Source: Bacteroidota bacterium (GTDB taxonomy: Bacteria; Bacteroidota; Bacteroidia; Bacteroidales; Tenuifilaceae). From it: a stretch of 36,461 nucleotides of DNA. Numbering within the stretch: the first letter of the stretch is position 1; each line of letters starts with the position of its first letter. The DNA is taken from positions 1 to 36,461 of the forward strand of contig JAKQEF010000190.1 of the NCBI GenBank assembly GCA_029558675.1, given 5' to 3'. The position numbers and the translations under genes were made by a program. Below are positions 1 to 11,300 of the stretch, piece by piece. Below the pieces are notes generated by a model, which searched no databases, was not told the origin of the DNA, and was given only the letters and a program-made list of their open reading frames with translations.

Positions 1-1
1 G

Positions 2-103
2 CAAAACAACTATCAGGGCCTACCGGCAAAGCTGATGTCGGAAGGGATTAACCCCAAAATGCCCTGGCTCTATGATTACAAGTTAGATTTTAGGTTCAAA
101 TAA
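2..103 (+). CDS. 3' end of an unidentified gene (partial, cut by window start)
   Basis: An open frame enters from the left edge and stops with TAA at 101-103, leaving 33 residues that end PWLYDYKLDFRFK. I do not recognise the family. The alternating polar/hydrophobic ending with aromatic residues would fit the last strand of an outer-membrane beta-barrel, but this is a weak guess. The frame converges on the truncated hipA from the other strand and the two tails overlap by 8 bp, so the hipA truncation breakpoint must lie very near the end of this gene. It could also be a chance open frame. Confidence 0.4.
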   Translation, partial: QNNYQGLPAKLMSEGINPKMPWLYDYKLDFRFK

Positions 104-641
104 GATTTACTAAAATGAATACCCCGTAAAAAATCGCTGACTTGTTGGGTTCCTCTAGTTCTATTTGCCAACTGGCATGTTCCAATTCCCTCAATGATGT
201 CCAGGGAGGAGTAGCCATATGGGGGTTGTTATCCATAAAATCGCCATCCTTTGAAAACTTGAAGCGCAATGCGCCCATACGGTTGCCATCGTATATCCCC
301 ATCAAATAATCGGTTTCCCATAAGTGTCGGGGAGTTCTCCCCTCATTACGAGCCACAATGGCCTCCTTGCGTTGGAGTAAAGTTCGCCCCCATCTGTCGG
401 GTGATGAGTCGAGGAAAATACCAAAGTTTTGTTTGCTCGGGGGGAGGAACTGCTTGCCGGTGAAGGCCGTTAAATCGGGATCGATGTTGCGGAATTGAGA
501 GTATTTAAGCCATTGAGTGTCATTCTCGAAGTAGAAAACCTCTTTGCCCCTCACCATCTCGCTTTGAAGTGTACCCATGAAAATTGGCTGAACGAATTCA
601 TGCCAATCCATGTAAACATATATATTTCTTTTGGCTAACAT
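96..641 (-). pseudogene. hipA: Truncated HipA-type toxin (N-terminal region only)
   Basis: The 181-residue product matches the N-terminal part of HipA serine/threonine kinase toxins: the small beta-rich N-subdomain (MGTLQSEMVRGKEVFYF), then SPDRWGRTLLQRKE and the LRELEHAS stretch that in full HipA comes just before the glycine-rich nucleotide-binding loop. Homology fades near residue 165, and the last 15 or so residues (AIFYGVFILVNLI) look unrelated. Full HipA has about 400-440 residues, so the whole kinase domain with its catalytic Asp is missing and the product cannot phosphorylate its target. It starts 2 bp after the hipB stop, as expected for a hipBA operon. It is probably a remnant left by a rearrangement. 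A stand-alone N-subdomain antitoxin like HipS of HipBST systems is a less likely alternative, because no HipT follows. Confidence 0.8.
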
Positions 642-643
642 TT

Positions 644-946
644 TTACCTTTTCGAAACCCTTTCCTTCACAGTCAATTTGGCATCCTGTAAAATTCTACC
701 CAGCTCATCGTCCTTTGCCACTTTTATCAAATCCTTGTCCAGCCCAAGTATGGCAAGCACCCTGAAGTAGTTGCCCAGAGAAACACCCTCGTTGCCCCGT
801 TCAATTTTTATGAGGGTATTGCGAGAAATATCTGCCCTCTCGGCAATCTGCTCCGCTGTGAGATTCCTGCGTAACCGGGCAAGCCTGATATTGTCGCCAA
901 AGGCTGACAGGGTTCTCTTTTGCGATGGAAGAAGGGGGCGTTTCAT
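644..946 (-). CDS. hipB: HipB-like antitoxin, XRE-family helix-turn-helix regulator
   Basis: This 100-residue protein has a helix-turn-helix of the Cro/CI (XRE) type at about residues 17-70 (GDNIRLARLRRNLTAEQIAE, then ISRNTLIKIERGNEGVSLGN). In hipBA systems such a protein binds the operon promoter and neutralises HipA. It sits directly upstream of the truncated hipA with a 2-bp gap, the usual order. The start is the ATG at 946-944. A perfect Bacteroidetes -7 element lies about 25 bp upstream, and three TAATG repeats overlap that region and may be its operator. Because the toxin has lost its kinase domain, HipB is now either an orphan regulator or decaying. Confidence 0.85.
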   Translation of the reverse strand: MKRPLLPSQKRTLSAFGDNIRLARLRRNLTAEQIAERADISRNTLIKIERGNEGVSLGNYFRVLAILGLDKDLIKVAKDDELGRILQDAKLTVKERVSKR

Positions 947-971
947 TTTTTGTAATGTTAATTATAATGCA

Positions 972-979
972 CAAATATA
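972..979 (-). promoter_or_regulatory. Putative hipB promoter (-7 element TATATTTG)
   Basis: Read on the minus strand this is TATATTTG, a perfect match to the Bacteroidetes -7 consensus TAnnTTTG, placed to give a leader of about 20 nt before the hipB ATG. No clear TTTG -33 box is seen. TAATG occurs on the plus strand at 953-957, 965-969 and 978-982, spaced 12-13 bp, overlapping the promoter; autoregulation by HipB through these repeats is possible but is inference. Confidence 0.5.
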
Positions 980-1061
980 ATGTATTTTGCTCAGTATAGT
1001 GAACTTTATCTTAAAAATAATCGAGAATATTTTTGAAACAGTGATACTTTTATAAGCGATT

Positions 1062-1133
1062 ATTTGGTTATTCAGTTATTCGCAAATTCGATTATTCGTT
1101 GATTTGCAGATTAGCGTCTCTGCGTCTTAGCGG
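1062..1133. repeat. Degenerate 8-bp array upstream of hipB
   Basis: Nine consecutive 8-bp words lie in one register: ATTTGGTT, ATTCAGTT, ATTCGCAA, ATTCGATT, ATTCGTTG, ATTTGCAG, ATTAGCGT, CTCTGCGT, CTTAGCGG. The last three recur almost exactly at 15503-15526, about 14 kb away. No open frame of interest is present. The whole 947-1564 gap between hipB and the four-helix-bundle gene consists of such repeats plus an inverted copy of the longer repeat unit described at 1228-1435. Confidence 0.75.
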
Positions 1134-1227
1134 TTAAACGGGGTACGGGGTAGGAGTTCATTGTTCCTAGTTCGTGGTTCGTGAAGCTCAGCGTCTATGA
1201 GCCTCTGCGGTTAAATACAATGAGCAA

Positions 1228-1435
1228 TTGACTGGTGGTATGGGCTTTAGTACCGCAGAGTTTTTTCTTTGCGGTATAACTTTAGTACCGCAGAGTTACG
1301 CAGAGATACCGCTAAGTTTCGCTGAGTTTTTGTTCTTAGCGGTACTTTGCTTCTTGGCGGTTCTTTGCGGCACTTCTTTTTTAGTACCGCAGAGTTACGC
1401 CAAGTACCGCTAAGATGCGCAAAGATGTGCAGAAC
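1228..1435. repeat. Decamer-based repeat, copy of the ~120-bp unit
   Basis: This stretch is built from the words AGTACCGCAGAG, ACGCAGAG, ACCGCTAAG, TTAGCGGTACT and CTTTGCGG, the same vocabulary as the tandem units at 13.1-14.3 kb. AGTACCGCAGAGTTACGC occurs twice, at about 1290 and 1382. A plus-strand open frame of 61 codons here (1228-1413) is only a by-product of the repeat words and is not called as a gene. Confidence 0.7.
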
Positions 1436-1462
1436 TTTTGTTCTTTGTGATTCAAATAGTAG

Positions 1463-1558
1463 ATTCGGTTATTCGGTTATTCGGTTATTTACATATTAAC
1501 AAATTAGCAAATTTACGAATTCACGCATTCACGCATCAGCGTATTAACGCATTAACGC
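1463..1558. repeat. 8-bp tandem array A (12 units, ATTnnnnn)
   Basis: Twelve octamers in perfect register: three ATTCGGTT, then ATTTACAT, ATTAACAA, ATTAGCAA, ATTTACGA, two ATTCACGC, ATCAGCGT, two ATTAACGC. The array ends 6 bp before the stop codon of the four-helix-bundle gene, which reads toward it. The same succession of words (ATTAGCAA, ATTTACGA, ATTCACGC) appears in array B on the other side of that gene, in the same orientation. Confidence 0.9.
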
Positions 1559-1564
1559 AAATTA

Positions 1565-1924
1565 CTATTCACTCAATTTATTATAAAGACTATTTAATTG
1601 ATTTGTTATTTTTTCATTCTTTTCTCGTAACTCTGAATATTGTTTTGCATCAATCCAATTAAAATCATTGGCTAAAATGATAAAGTTTAAAACTTCAATT
1701 GCTGAACCAAAGGCTTGGTTAATAAATCTTGCTTTGTCCTTTTGGGTATTACGCGCCATCCCCTCTGCAACGTTAGCTGCAATGCTTATGGCTGCTCTTC
1801 TTATTTGCATCACCATTCCATATCGTTCATCCAGAGGAAATTCTTTGGTAGCCTCATAAATATCTTTAACAAAAGAACGTGCCTCCTGCCAAACCTCTAA
1901 TCGCTCAAAGTAAAACTCGTGCAT
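1565..1924 (-). CDS. Four-helix-bundle protein (TIGR02436 / S23 family)
   Basis: The 119 residues match the four-helix-bundle family once called 'S23 ribosomal protein', found in 23S rRNA intervening sequences and as free-standing genes, and structurally related to the Avd accessory protein of diversity-generating retroelements. Typical pieces are FERLEVWQEARSFVKDIY near the start, IRRAAISIAANVAEG in the middle and a charged helical C-terminus. The molecular role is unknown; nucleic-acid binding has been proposed for relatives. The gene is isolated and tightly bracketed by two directly oriented 8-bp arrays, 6 bp from its stop and 4 bp from its start. No reverse transcriptase or rRNA gene is nearby, so it is neither a visible retroelement accessory nor an rRNA insert here. 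Confidence 0.88.
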   Translation of the reverse strand: MHEFYFERLEVWQEARSFVKDIYEATKEFPLDERYGMVMQIRRAAISIAANVAEGMARNTQKDKARFINQAFGSAIEVLNFIILANDFNWIDAKQYSELREKNEKITNQLNSLYNKLSE

Positions 1925-1928
1925 TATT

Positions 1929-2056
1929 ATTCGTTGATTCGTTGATTCGGTGATTCGGTTAATTACAAATTAGCAAATTTACGAATTCACGCATTAACGC
2001 ATTCACAAATTTACGAATTTACGAATTCACAAATTCACGCATTTACTCATTTACAA
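1929..2056. repeat. 8-bp tandem array B (16 units, ATTnnnnn)
   Basis: Sixteen octamers in unbroken register: two ATTCGTTG, ATTCGGTG, ATTCGGTT, AATTACAA, ATTAGCAA, ATTTACGA, ATTCACGC, ATTAACGC, ATTCACAA, two ATTTACGA, ATTCACAA, ATTCACGC, ATTTACTC, ATTTACAA. It starts 4 bp upstream of the ATG of the four-helix-bundle gene and runs into the stop codon of the doubtful membrane ORF at 2051-2263. On the minus strand it contains TAAATTTG (1981-1974), a TAnnTTTG match that could act as a promoter for the small gene. Confidence 0.9.
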
Positions 2057-2263
2057 AACTCCCAAAAATTTAAATATTCCTTTTTCATCGTTCATAGCTA
2101 AAAAAAAGCCATTGACCAAAATAAATGATACGTTGGTAAACAAAGCAGTGATTAAAACCGTAATGGGAGCAGCCAAATGCCCGAAAATGATAAAAATATA
2201 CATAACTTGCGGGGCTATTTGTCCGATAATGGGCACACAGTACCTCATGTATGGAATGACCAC
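2051..2263 (-). CDS. Doubtful small membrane protein or gene remnant
   Basis: A minus-strand frame with a GTG start encodes about 70 residues, mostly two hydrophobic segments (IAPQVMYIFIIFGHLAAPITVLI and LFTNVSFILVNGFFLA) followed by NDEKGIFKFLGVL. The frame stays open about 20 further codons upstream (into FYWYSAKCRV) without an ATG. I do not recognise a family. Its stop codon lies in the last word of array B, so it may be a gene fragment cut by the array. It could equally be non-coding. Confidence 0.3.
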   Translation of the reverse strand: MVIPYMRYCVPIIGQIAPQVMYIFIIFGHLAAPITVLITALFTNVSFILVNGFFLAMNDEKGIFKFLGVL

Positions 2264-2302
2264 TCTGCATTTTGCTGAATACCAGTAAAATATATCGAGT
2301 GG

Positions 2303-2315
2303 TGCAAATTTTGCA
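2303..2315. promoter_or_regulatory. Palindrome upstream of the giant gene
   Basis: TGCAAATTTTGCA is a perfect 6-bp inverted repeat around a central T, 53 bp before the ATG at 2368. It could be a regulator site. No clear TAnnTTTG promoter was found between 2264 and 2367. Confidence 0.25.
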
Positions 2316-2367
2316 TATATATAAGGTTACAAAAAAAATATATTACTACGATAAAAAGCCATACACT

Positions 2368-5300
2368 ATGATACGGAGAAATCTACTCAAGCCACAAGCC
2401 CCTTTTATACCACAAAACCTTTATGATAGAGTAAAAGCAATTGGCTTAACTCTTGTTGTTTTTGTTCTTGTTTTTGCAGGTAACGGAGCATGGGGGCAAA
2501 CCCGCACAGCATCCGTTTCGGGCAACTGGAATAACACAACAACTTGGGGTGGGCAATCTGTACCAACGGCGGTTAACGATGTGGTGATTAACGATGGTAT
2601 TAATGTAACCATAAATATTGCCAATGCTGAATGTCAGAGCCTAACCATTAACGGAGGGGGGAGCAACACCTATGTTACCGTAGGGGCCAATAGCCTTACC
2701 GTTGGGGGAGCAATAACGATTAATGCGGCAACTTCTAAAAATGTAAATAAGTATATTACTGTTAGTTCTGGTACGCTGAACTGTGCCTCCATTACCATGG
2801 CTGCAACGAGTACCAATACTCGGGATTGTTATATTTCAATCACTGGCACTGGCTCTGTGAACGTGTCCGGTGACATCACGATGAATGCGACACAAGGACA
2901 ACGAAATTATATTCTGTTTACCGGAAATGGGACATTAAATGTGGGAGGAACTATTACCGGGGGAACTATAACAAGCACAGCCGGTGGAGGCGGTACACCC
3001 GCAAGAGGCACCGTAAACTACAACGGTGCGGGCAACCAAGCGATGGGCAACTATACATACTATAACCTTACCGTATCCAACGGGGGCACCAAGTCGTTGC
3101 AGGGCAATACTACCGTTACCAATAGTCTTACCCTTAACTCGGGAGTACTAGATATTGGCAACTATAACCTAACCCTTAATGCTGCAAGCATTGTGGATGG
3201 GATACCCTTTAGCAACACCAATATGATAGTCACCAGTGGAACGGGCTTTGTGATACGGAATGCTAATTTAGGACTACCCGTTATCTACCCCATTGGATCG
3301 GATGGGTACTACGACCCCGTAACGGTAGATGCACGTAATCCCATTACAGGCACCATTAGTATGCGAACTGCCCAATCGGGTGCCCTTGGGCCCAAGTATG
3401 TGCAGCGCGTGTGGGATATACAAACGAGTGTTAACAGAGCCACTTTAACCCTTACCTTTAACTACGAATCGACCGAGGCCAGCGAGGCTCCCACATTTAT
3501 CAAGTACCGTCAGGGAGCAGGTGCCTGGGGCGATCCCACGGGTACCTCATCATTTGGGAGCAATAGTTTTACCACAACGGGCAACACAAGCATAACTACA
3601 GCAGGCACACACTCTTTCACTGCGGGCACTGTGGGCACCTACTACAGCTACCAAACGGGTAATTGGAATGTGGCCGATACGTGGACCCGCGACCCAGGGG
3701 GTACCCATTTAGTTGATCCCGCCGTACCGGGCAACGACGATGTGGTGGTGATACTCGATGGCCGAACGGTAACGCTCACCGCCGATGTGGCCACCACGGG
3801 GCTCGATATCACCCTAAACCCCATGGGTATTATTGATATGGGAGGGTATCAATTTACCCAGCCTATTCAATCGTTAAGGGGGCAGGGTACCCTCAGGTTG
3901 TCATCCACCAATTTCCCTACGGTAACCAGCAATTTGTTTGTAGATGCAGGAGGGGGAACAACAGAGTACTACAATGGTGCCAATTTCAACCTGCCTAACG
4001 CTCAGATCACATACAATAATCTTAGTATCAATGTACCCGGTGGTGTTATAGCCACTCAGATGAATAACCTTACCCTTAATGGCGATTTAACGGTAAAAAC
4101 GGGTACATACCGTATCAACGATAATACCAGCGCCCGCAGGCAGCTAACCGTGTATGGCGATGTAACCGTTAATAGTGGCGCCTCGCTCACGGTGGGCACG
4201 GGGGTTACAAATGGTACTACCAATCCATATGGTATAGCAGGAGGCATATCGCCTTTTCTAAACTACTACGACCAGTATTCGCACAGGGTGGTGCTCCATG
4301 GCGACCTTACCAATAATGGTACCGTGCGATTTACCAATCTGGCTTACCCCGTATACAATGCATTTCCTCCCACTACGCTTGGAGCAACAACCGGTTTTGC
4401 CACGGTCTATTTCAGGGGTGCCACGCACAATACCGTAGCCTGCAACGGCACCACCGATTTTTACAACCTGGTGGTGGACAAGGGGATTGACCAGTCGTAC
4501 CACCTTACCGTGTATTCATCCAATTACCATTACTTCCGCCTTTTTGGAGCCAATACGGCTGGTGGTTTCGATGCAGGAGCTAACCCCAACCTGCGCAAAG
4601 CGCTCTGGATCCGAAACGGTTCCCTAGTGCTACAGGGGTTAACCATAATTCCTTCATTATCGGAAGGTACCTGTGGAGATGGTGCTTCTCCCAACTCCGA
4701 CTATTTTGTACCTGCCAATGGTGCATTAGTATTGGATGGCCCCGAGGTTGTGGTACTCTCCACCGCCGACAATCACCAGGAGGTAAACCTAGCCTACGGC
4801 GTAGCGGCGCCCAACGATGGCGCCATGGGGATAACGCAGGGGGGGTGCAGCTCATTCTCTATTCTGGGTAGGCTGCAGGTGAACGATGGTTACTTCTCCA
4901 CCCGCGAGTCGGGTGGGTTTATCACCTGGGACTGGGCTTCGGGTCAGTTTATAATCAATGGCGGTACGGTGGATGCCAAGCAGTACAGAGCAGCTGCAGC
5001 AGGAGTGGGTGGAGGATTGGCTTCTTTTACTCAAACTGGTGGGCATCTTCTGCTACGTGGCCGCTTCCAGCGAATTCCAACGGCATACGGTTCTATTGAC
5101 GACTTGAAAGATTTCTCTACATCTACACTTAATACTACCCGTGCAACAGAGGGATCGCTTGCTAGTGCTGTGGGTACTTTCAACCTTAACGATGCCTCCA
5201 ATGTCTTTACCATGTCGGGTGGCACTATTACCATTTATGATGTGACTGGCACGGACGCTGGACAGCAGAAAGCATTTGAGGTTAAAGCATCGGCGGGCAA

Positions 5301-8300
5301 TATCAATGTTTCGGGGGGCACCGTTGAGATAGTGCCCACTACAGGTACTGTCCTTGCAGATCCGGCATACTATTATATTGAGTCCACAGCCCCAGTGGGC
5401 AACCTTACTGTGAACAGGGTGAGTGGTGCTGCTGAAGTACGGCTTCGAACCAACCCTTTGACCGTGCTTTCGAATTTTAGTATTGATGTGGGTGATTTCC
5501 AAGCCAATAACTTTAATGTTACCATAGGTGGCAACTTTACAGTTGGGGCCAGTGGTACATACACCAGCGGTACAAACCGAACAGTTTTCAACGGGGCGGG
5601 TACGCAAACCATTACAAACAGTACTGGTGCCGTGCTTAATTTCAACCGTTTTATTGTGAGTAAACCCGATGGGAGGGAGTTGCGCTACAATTCTACTCCA
5701 CAGGTTAACATCGCCGACTCGCTTAGAATACTTTCAGGAACTTTCCGTACCTATAGTAGAATAATTAATGTGTATGGGCATGTGGAGAATAATGGCATAA
5801 GTTTAACAACTTCGGGCTATTTAGTGATGAACGGCGATGCCGCTCAAACCATTAGCGGAAATGGAGTGTTTACCAACCTTCGTCTCAATAAACCCGCAGC
5901 GGGCACAGCCGATGTGACCCTGAAAAATGATATTACTGTAGAAGGGATACTCAACTTTGCGGGCCATGCCACAGGATACAAGCGGTTAAACCTGGATGAG
6001 TACAATATACTTTTTGGACCCAATGCGTCGGTTACAGGATACAGCGATACTCGCTTTATCTATACCCTTGGTCAGGTGGGTAATGGAGGTGTTTCGAAGG
6101 TGTACTCAGCAACATCAAATTCATTCACATTCCCCGTAGGGGCTCCCTCCACACGTCATGCGGCTCCCCATTATACCCCTGCAACCATAAGCCTATCGGC
6201 CGACCCAAGCACCTATGGAACGGTAACCGTAGTGCCCGTGGGGGCGGTTCACTTTGCCACCGATCCCCAGAATAGGTCGTTGACCTACTACTGGAGGGTG
6301 AAAACTGAGGGTTTCGATGGTATAGTACCTGGCTCGGTAAGCCACTCCTACACCTACTCGCAGGACGATGTGGTTGAGGGTGGCGATGTGTCTGAAGCAG
6401 GATATGTACCCGCCCGCTTCGATAATTCTACATTGACCTGGAGCCGTGGCACCACTGCGAGTATTAACACCACAACCAATGTGATGGACGGCCCCTGGCT
6501 ATCGGGTGTTGACTATATTGACGGCGATTTCACCGCAGGTGATGATACTCCAACCAATCCGTTTGGGACGCCACAAACCTTTTATAGCAGGCAATCGGGT
6601 AGGTGGGGACTTACTTCAAGTTGGTCAACTACAGGTCATGGCGGAGCTCCAGCACCAAGGGTTCCTGGCCTTGCAGATATTGTAATTATTGGAAATGGTG
6701 ATGCAATAACTTTAAATACATTACCGGAAACTCCTAATAACGATGCTCGAAGTTGCGCAAATTTACGGATAGAGGCGGGTGCTTCTCTTGATATTGGCTA
6801 TAATCCGGGGTGTAACTTTGCCGTGGTATCGTCGCATCCCAATGGCAATGGGCTTTTTAGGGTGGCATGCGATAGAGGACCACTTCTTGCCAGTACCGTA
6901 AGAACCTTTCAATTCCCCTCGGGCGATTTCACCGATTTTAATAAAAATCTGGGGACTACCGATTTATATACTACTAATCCCTTAGCAGGAACTACTTTCT
7001 ATCTTCCCAATGGCACAACATCCTATGGAAATTTAATTATTAGTCCTTTTGGTGGATCGAATATTATTTTTGCAAACCACGATGTGCTGATCTATGGAAC
7101 GCTAACGATTAAGGGACAGAATGCCGACTCGTGGTTCCTTCCCACCTGGAATATAAATTATCCAACCGCACCGGCCGTAAGGGTTTCGAAAACCATTACC
7201 ATTATGGGCAATATGGATATACAGGGGGGGTCCTTTGGCTGGTATGGCGGCAACGGAGGAGGAGCCCAGAATGTGGTGGTACATGGTGATATTATTGTTG
7301 GAGAATGGGCAGGTATTAATGTTTGGAGCAGAAATCAAGGCCAGAGTCTCTCCATTGGAGGCAGTTTATACAACAATACAAGAAATGCTATTGAGGGTGG
7401 CGTTAGCTGTAGGAGTTATGTGTGTTTAAATGCCGTGGATGTTACTTTTTTCGGCGATAACGATGCTGTGGTGCATACCGCCAGTGGCACCGATTATGCA
7501 GGAGGGTCGGGATCAGGTTACGGATACACCGATCCGGCCAGTCCATTACATCGCAGTGCAACCATATTTAGCAATGTAACCGTAAATAAGGGCAATAGCC
7601 AAGCCACTACTCTTCCCTTTACGGGGGGCACAGTTTCTACCCCAGTTGATAATTGGCTTACTCTGCAGAATGGTACTCTAAGTTACCAACTTACCAACCC
7701 ACGCCGCGATTTTACGGTTAGCACCACTACGGCCCTTACCATACCCGGCACGGCCGGGTTAGAGGTTAATCTGCAAGGAAACTCACACGGTGTAAGTACA
7801 CTAATTGCCAACGCCAATAGCAATACCAATGATCTTTTCCTTAACGGTAAATTAACGGTAGCCAATTCCACAGTGTATGTGGGTCCAACAACCAGTCCTA
7901 ATAACAATAACGACATTGAATACGGTGGGGGTGGCCTTTCAGAAATAGACGTGCAGGATGGTGGTACGCTGGTGGTTAACGGCCAGATCCGTATGAGCCC
8001 TTCATCCACAGCGGGTGTGTTGAAGTATCGTCAGAGCGGCAACAGCCGGGTGGTAATCAACGGTCAAGAGGCAAACTTAACAAAAGCCAAACTAGAGGTA
8101 TATAATCCCGGTAGTGTATTTGAAATGACGGGTACCAGCACCCTAACCATAGTGCGTGGCGGAGGAACCACCTATGGCGACCTGTATCTACGCCCCGAAA
8201 CCAGCAATGTAAGCGGGTCGAGTACCATACAATTTACCCAAACTCCACCGGTTGGTCCTGTGGTTGACCTAATTCAAAGCTATTTGCTCGATGCAACAGT

Positions 8301-11300
8301 GCCTTTGAACAATCTAACCATTTCAGGGAAAACTACTGGTACCAATAGGAATGCTACCGTTTCTTTGTTTATTAGTCCGTTGCAATTGAATGGTGATTTG
8401 ACTATCGATAATAATAGAAGTGTTTTCGATGCCAATAGTGTGTATAGCGTCAACGTATCGTTGAAGGGTAATTTCGTTAATAACGGAACGTACAATTACT
8501 ATAATAACCTTACAACATTCAATGGTAATATTCAGCGTTTGGAGGGTTCGGCTGTTACCAATTTCTACAACCTAACGGTAAATCCCATTACCTCGCTTAC
8601 TCTCATTAGGGATATTACCGTGGACAACGACCTGACGTTAAGCTCGGGACAGCTGCTCAATGGTACATATACCATAAATCTGAAACGCCACCTTATAAAC
8701 AATGCCAACTACAATGGGGATGCTGCAACCGGTGGTGTTGTACTCAATGGAACCGTACAGCAGGAGATATCGGGAACCGGCACATTTGGCCGCTTGGAGC
8801 TGAACAACGCCCTTGGGGCAAGGATAAACAACAGCATCACTTTGCAAAGGAATATAAGGCTGACCAATGGTGTTTTTAGCCTTAACAAGTTTCTGATGAC
8901 CATGGGGGTAAATAGTAATATTGAGGGGAGTGGCTTTGGGGTAACCAAAATGATTACCACCGATGGGGTATTCAGCAATGTGGGGATTCGTAAATATTTC
9001 CCTGTTTATAGCGGTGCTGCACAAACATTTACCTATCCCATGGGCACCTCAGGCAAGTACACCCCTGCGGTGTTGACATTCACCAACAATGACAATGTGG
9101 GATATATCCGCGTCAACAATATCAATAGTAATCATCCGTCGGCCTACGATCCCAACAATGTATTAGACTATTACTGGGAGTTGGAAAGCTATGGAGTATC
9201 AAATTTTGACGGGAATGTGGTATTCAACTACAAGGATGACGATGTTAGGGTTACGGGGGCCAATACAGAGGCCGATTATATTGCAGCGGCAATGATGATT
9301 CCGGGTAACAGTTGGGCAAAATATGGTACCGACGATGTGGATGAGGATAATAATACCATAATATTCCGTTATGTTGGGGCAAACAACCTGAGTGGCGAGT
9401 ACACGGCTGGTATTGATAATGCTTTACCCGACAATGTTCCTCAGTTTACCAATATCGATACTGATAATTGGAATGTTGTATCCAATTGGGAGCAAACGGG
9501 AGGCGATCCATATACCCTTACAGGACCGCCCAATGGTTTTATTGTCACCATTCGCAGCGGAACCACGGTAACCGTTAGCGAGAACTATGCACGAACCTAT
9601 CGTACACGTATCGATGGTACCCTTCATTTCGATCCCGACTACTATGGCCACAGCCTTGGAACCGTAACGGGAAGTGGAACCCTACATCTGGAGTCGGGTA
9701 CTTTCCCTGCAGGGCGTTACACACAGTTTTTCGACTGTTCAAACAACAGTATTCTTGAGTATGGGGGTACTACAGACTATACAATTATTGCCGACCTGTA
9801 TAGTACTTTGCCAAACCTTTATTTTGTGGGCACGGGTACGCGGAATATCCCCAATAAGGACCTTACCATTTGTAGACGTTTGTTGATTAATGGACCTACG
9901 CTTAATAATTTGAGTAATAGACGATTAACTATTCAGGGTACTTTCGAGCGCCTTGCGGGTTCATTTAGTAGTGGAGCAGGTGCAAATGCGGTGGTCAGCT
10001 TTGCTGGCTCGGCTCCACAAACCATTGGCGGGGCGCTTGGTAACTTCACGGGTGATAATGCATTTAACAATTTGGAGATAGATAATCCGGATGGCTTAAC
10101 CATTAATGATGCGGGGGCCATTGAGGTGAAACGTAACCTATTGCTCACCTCGGGTATTATCACCACATCATCAAATGCTACGTTGACCATTATCAATACA
10201 TCTACTAATTGTGTAACTCCTGCCGAAGGACAGGCAACGTCGTTTGTGAATGGACCCCTTACCAAATTGATAAATCCTGGCGATAGATTTGTTTTCCCAA
10301 TTGGAAAAGGAACAACCCTCGGTCATAAATTTGAGATCTCAGCAACTCAATCCTCTGGTGCTGCATTGTGGACAGCCGAGTATTTTACACCCAACCCCAC
10401 ATTTGCCGATTTCACCGATCCGATCACCTATGTCAATTCGCAGGAGTACTGGACGGTTTCTGGCCCTATAGGAGGTCAGGCCTATGTGCACTTAACATGG
10501 GATCCTAGTAGCGATCTAACCCCCCTAATGACTGAAAACGGAGTGTCTGATATGAGGGTTGCAGGATGGAATACGGGTACATCGAGTTGGGAGGAAATTT
10601 CGTCATCGGCATTAGGGGATGGAAGTAACGGCACCGTACGTACATTTGGCAGGGTTGCCATCCCCGGTACGGGCTTTGGCAATTTCACCACGGCCTGTAT
10701 CAATATTACCAAACCGCGGGCACGTTTTAGCCCCTCAGGACCCATTTGCGGCAATGCGGGAATACCGTTAACCTTCTCGGGAGTTGATGGCACAAACCTC
10801 AATTTTGTTCTAACCTATCGTAAGGGAGGTGTTCTACAGCCTGCGGTAACGGTTAACAGCCTTCCTTACACTCTGCCCACTGATGCTACAGGCAATACCT
10901 ATCAGCTGGTCAGCTTTACCTACAACAATCTGCCCCATGCTGCACCTGTGCTTACGGGTGTTGTAGATGCTACCATAGTTACTGCATACACAGTGCCCAC
11001 GCCTGCCAATGCCGGCTCTGACCAATCGTTATGCGGAGCCACATCGGCCACCCTTGACGGAAATAACCCAATTGTAGGAACCGGTTTATGGAGCATTTTC
11101 AGCGGAGACGGGGGTACGGTAATTCAACCCACGGTTAACAATAGCGAATTCAACGGGGTGAATGGCAATACCTACATACTTACATGGACCATTTCCAATG
11201 GCGGCTGTACATCGTCCGATAATGTTACCATATCGTTCCCGCTAATGCCCGTTCAGCCCGATCATTTTGTATTATATACCGATGAGGTATGTCAGGGCGA

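Noticed and set aside
1228-1413. Plus-strand ORF of 61 codons
   Set aside because: Its sequence is made of the repeat words (VPQSYAEIPLS type) and recurs in other frames at 13-14 kb, so it is a shadow of the repeats.
1565-1924. Accessory gene (avd) of a diversity-generating retroelement
   Set aside because: No reverse transcriptase, template repeat or variable repeat is visible in the window; the family likeness alone is not enough.
1463-2056. CRISPR array
   Set aside because: The period is 8 bp with no distinct repeat and spacer parts, and no cas genes are present.
2272-2367. Upstream TTG start for the giant protein
   Set aside because: It would add 32 residues before the signal peptide; the ATG at 2368 places the basic region and hydrophobic core correctly.
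5053-5607. 184-codon minus-strand ORF inside the giant gene
   Set aside because: It lies antisense to a well-supported coding frame and shows no recognisable domain; similar shadows occur throughout the gene.
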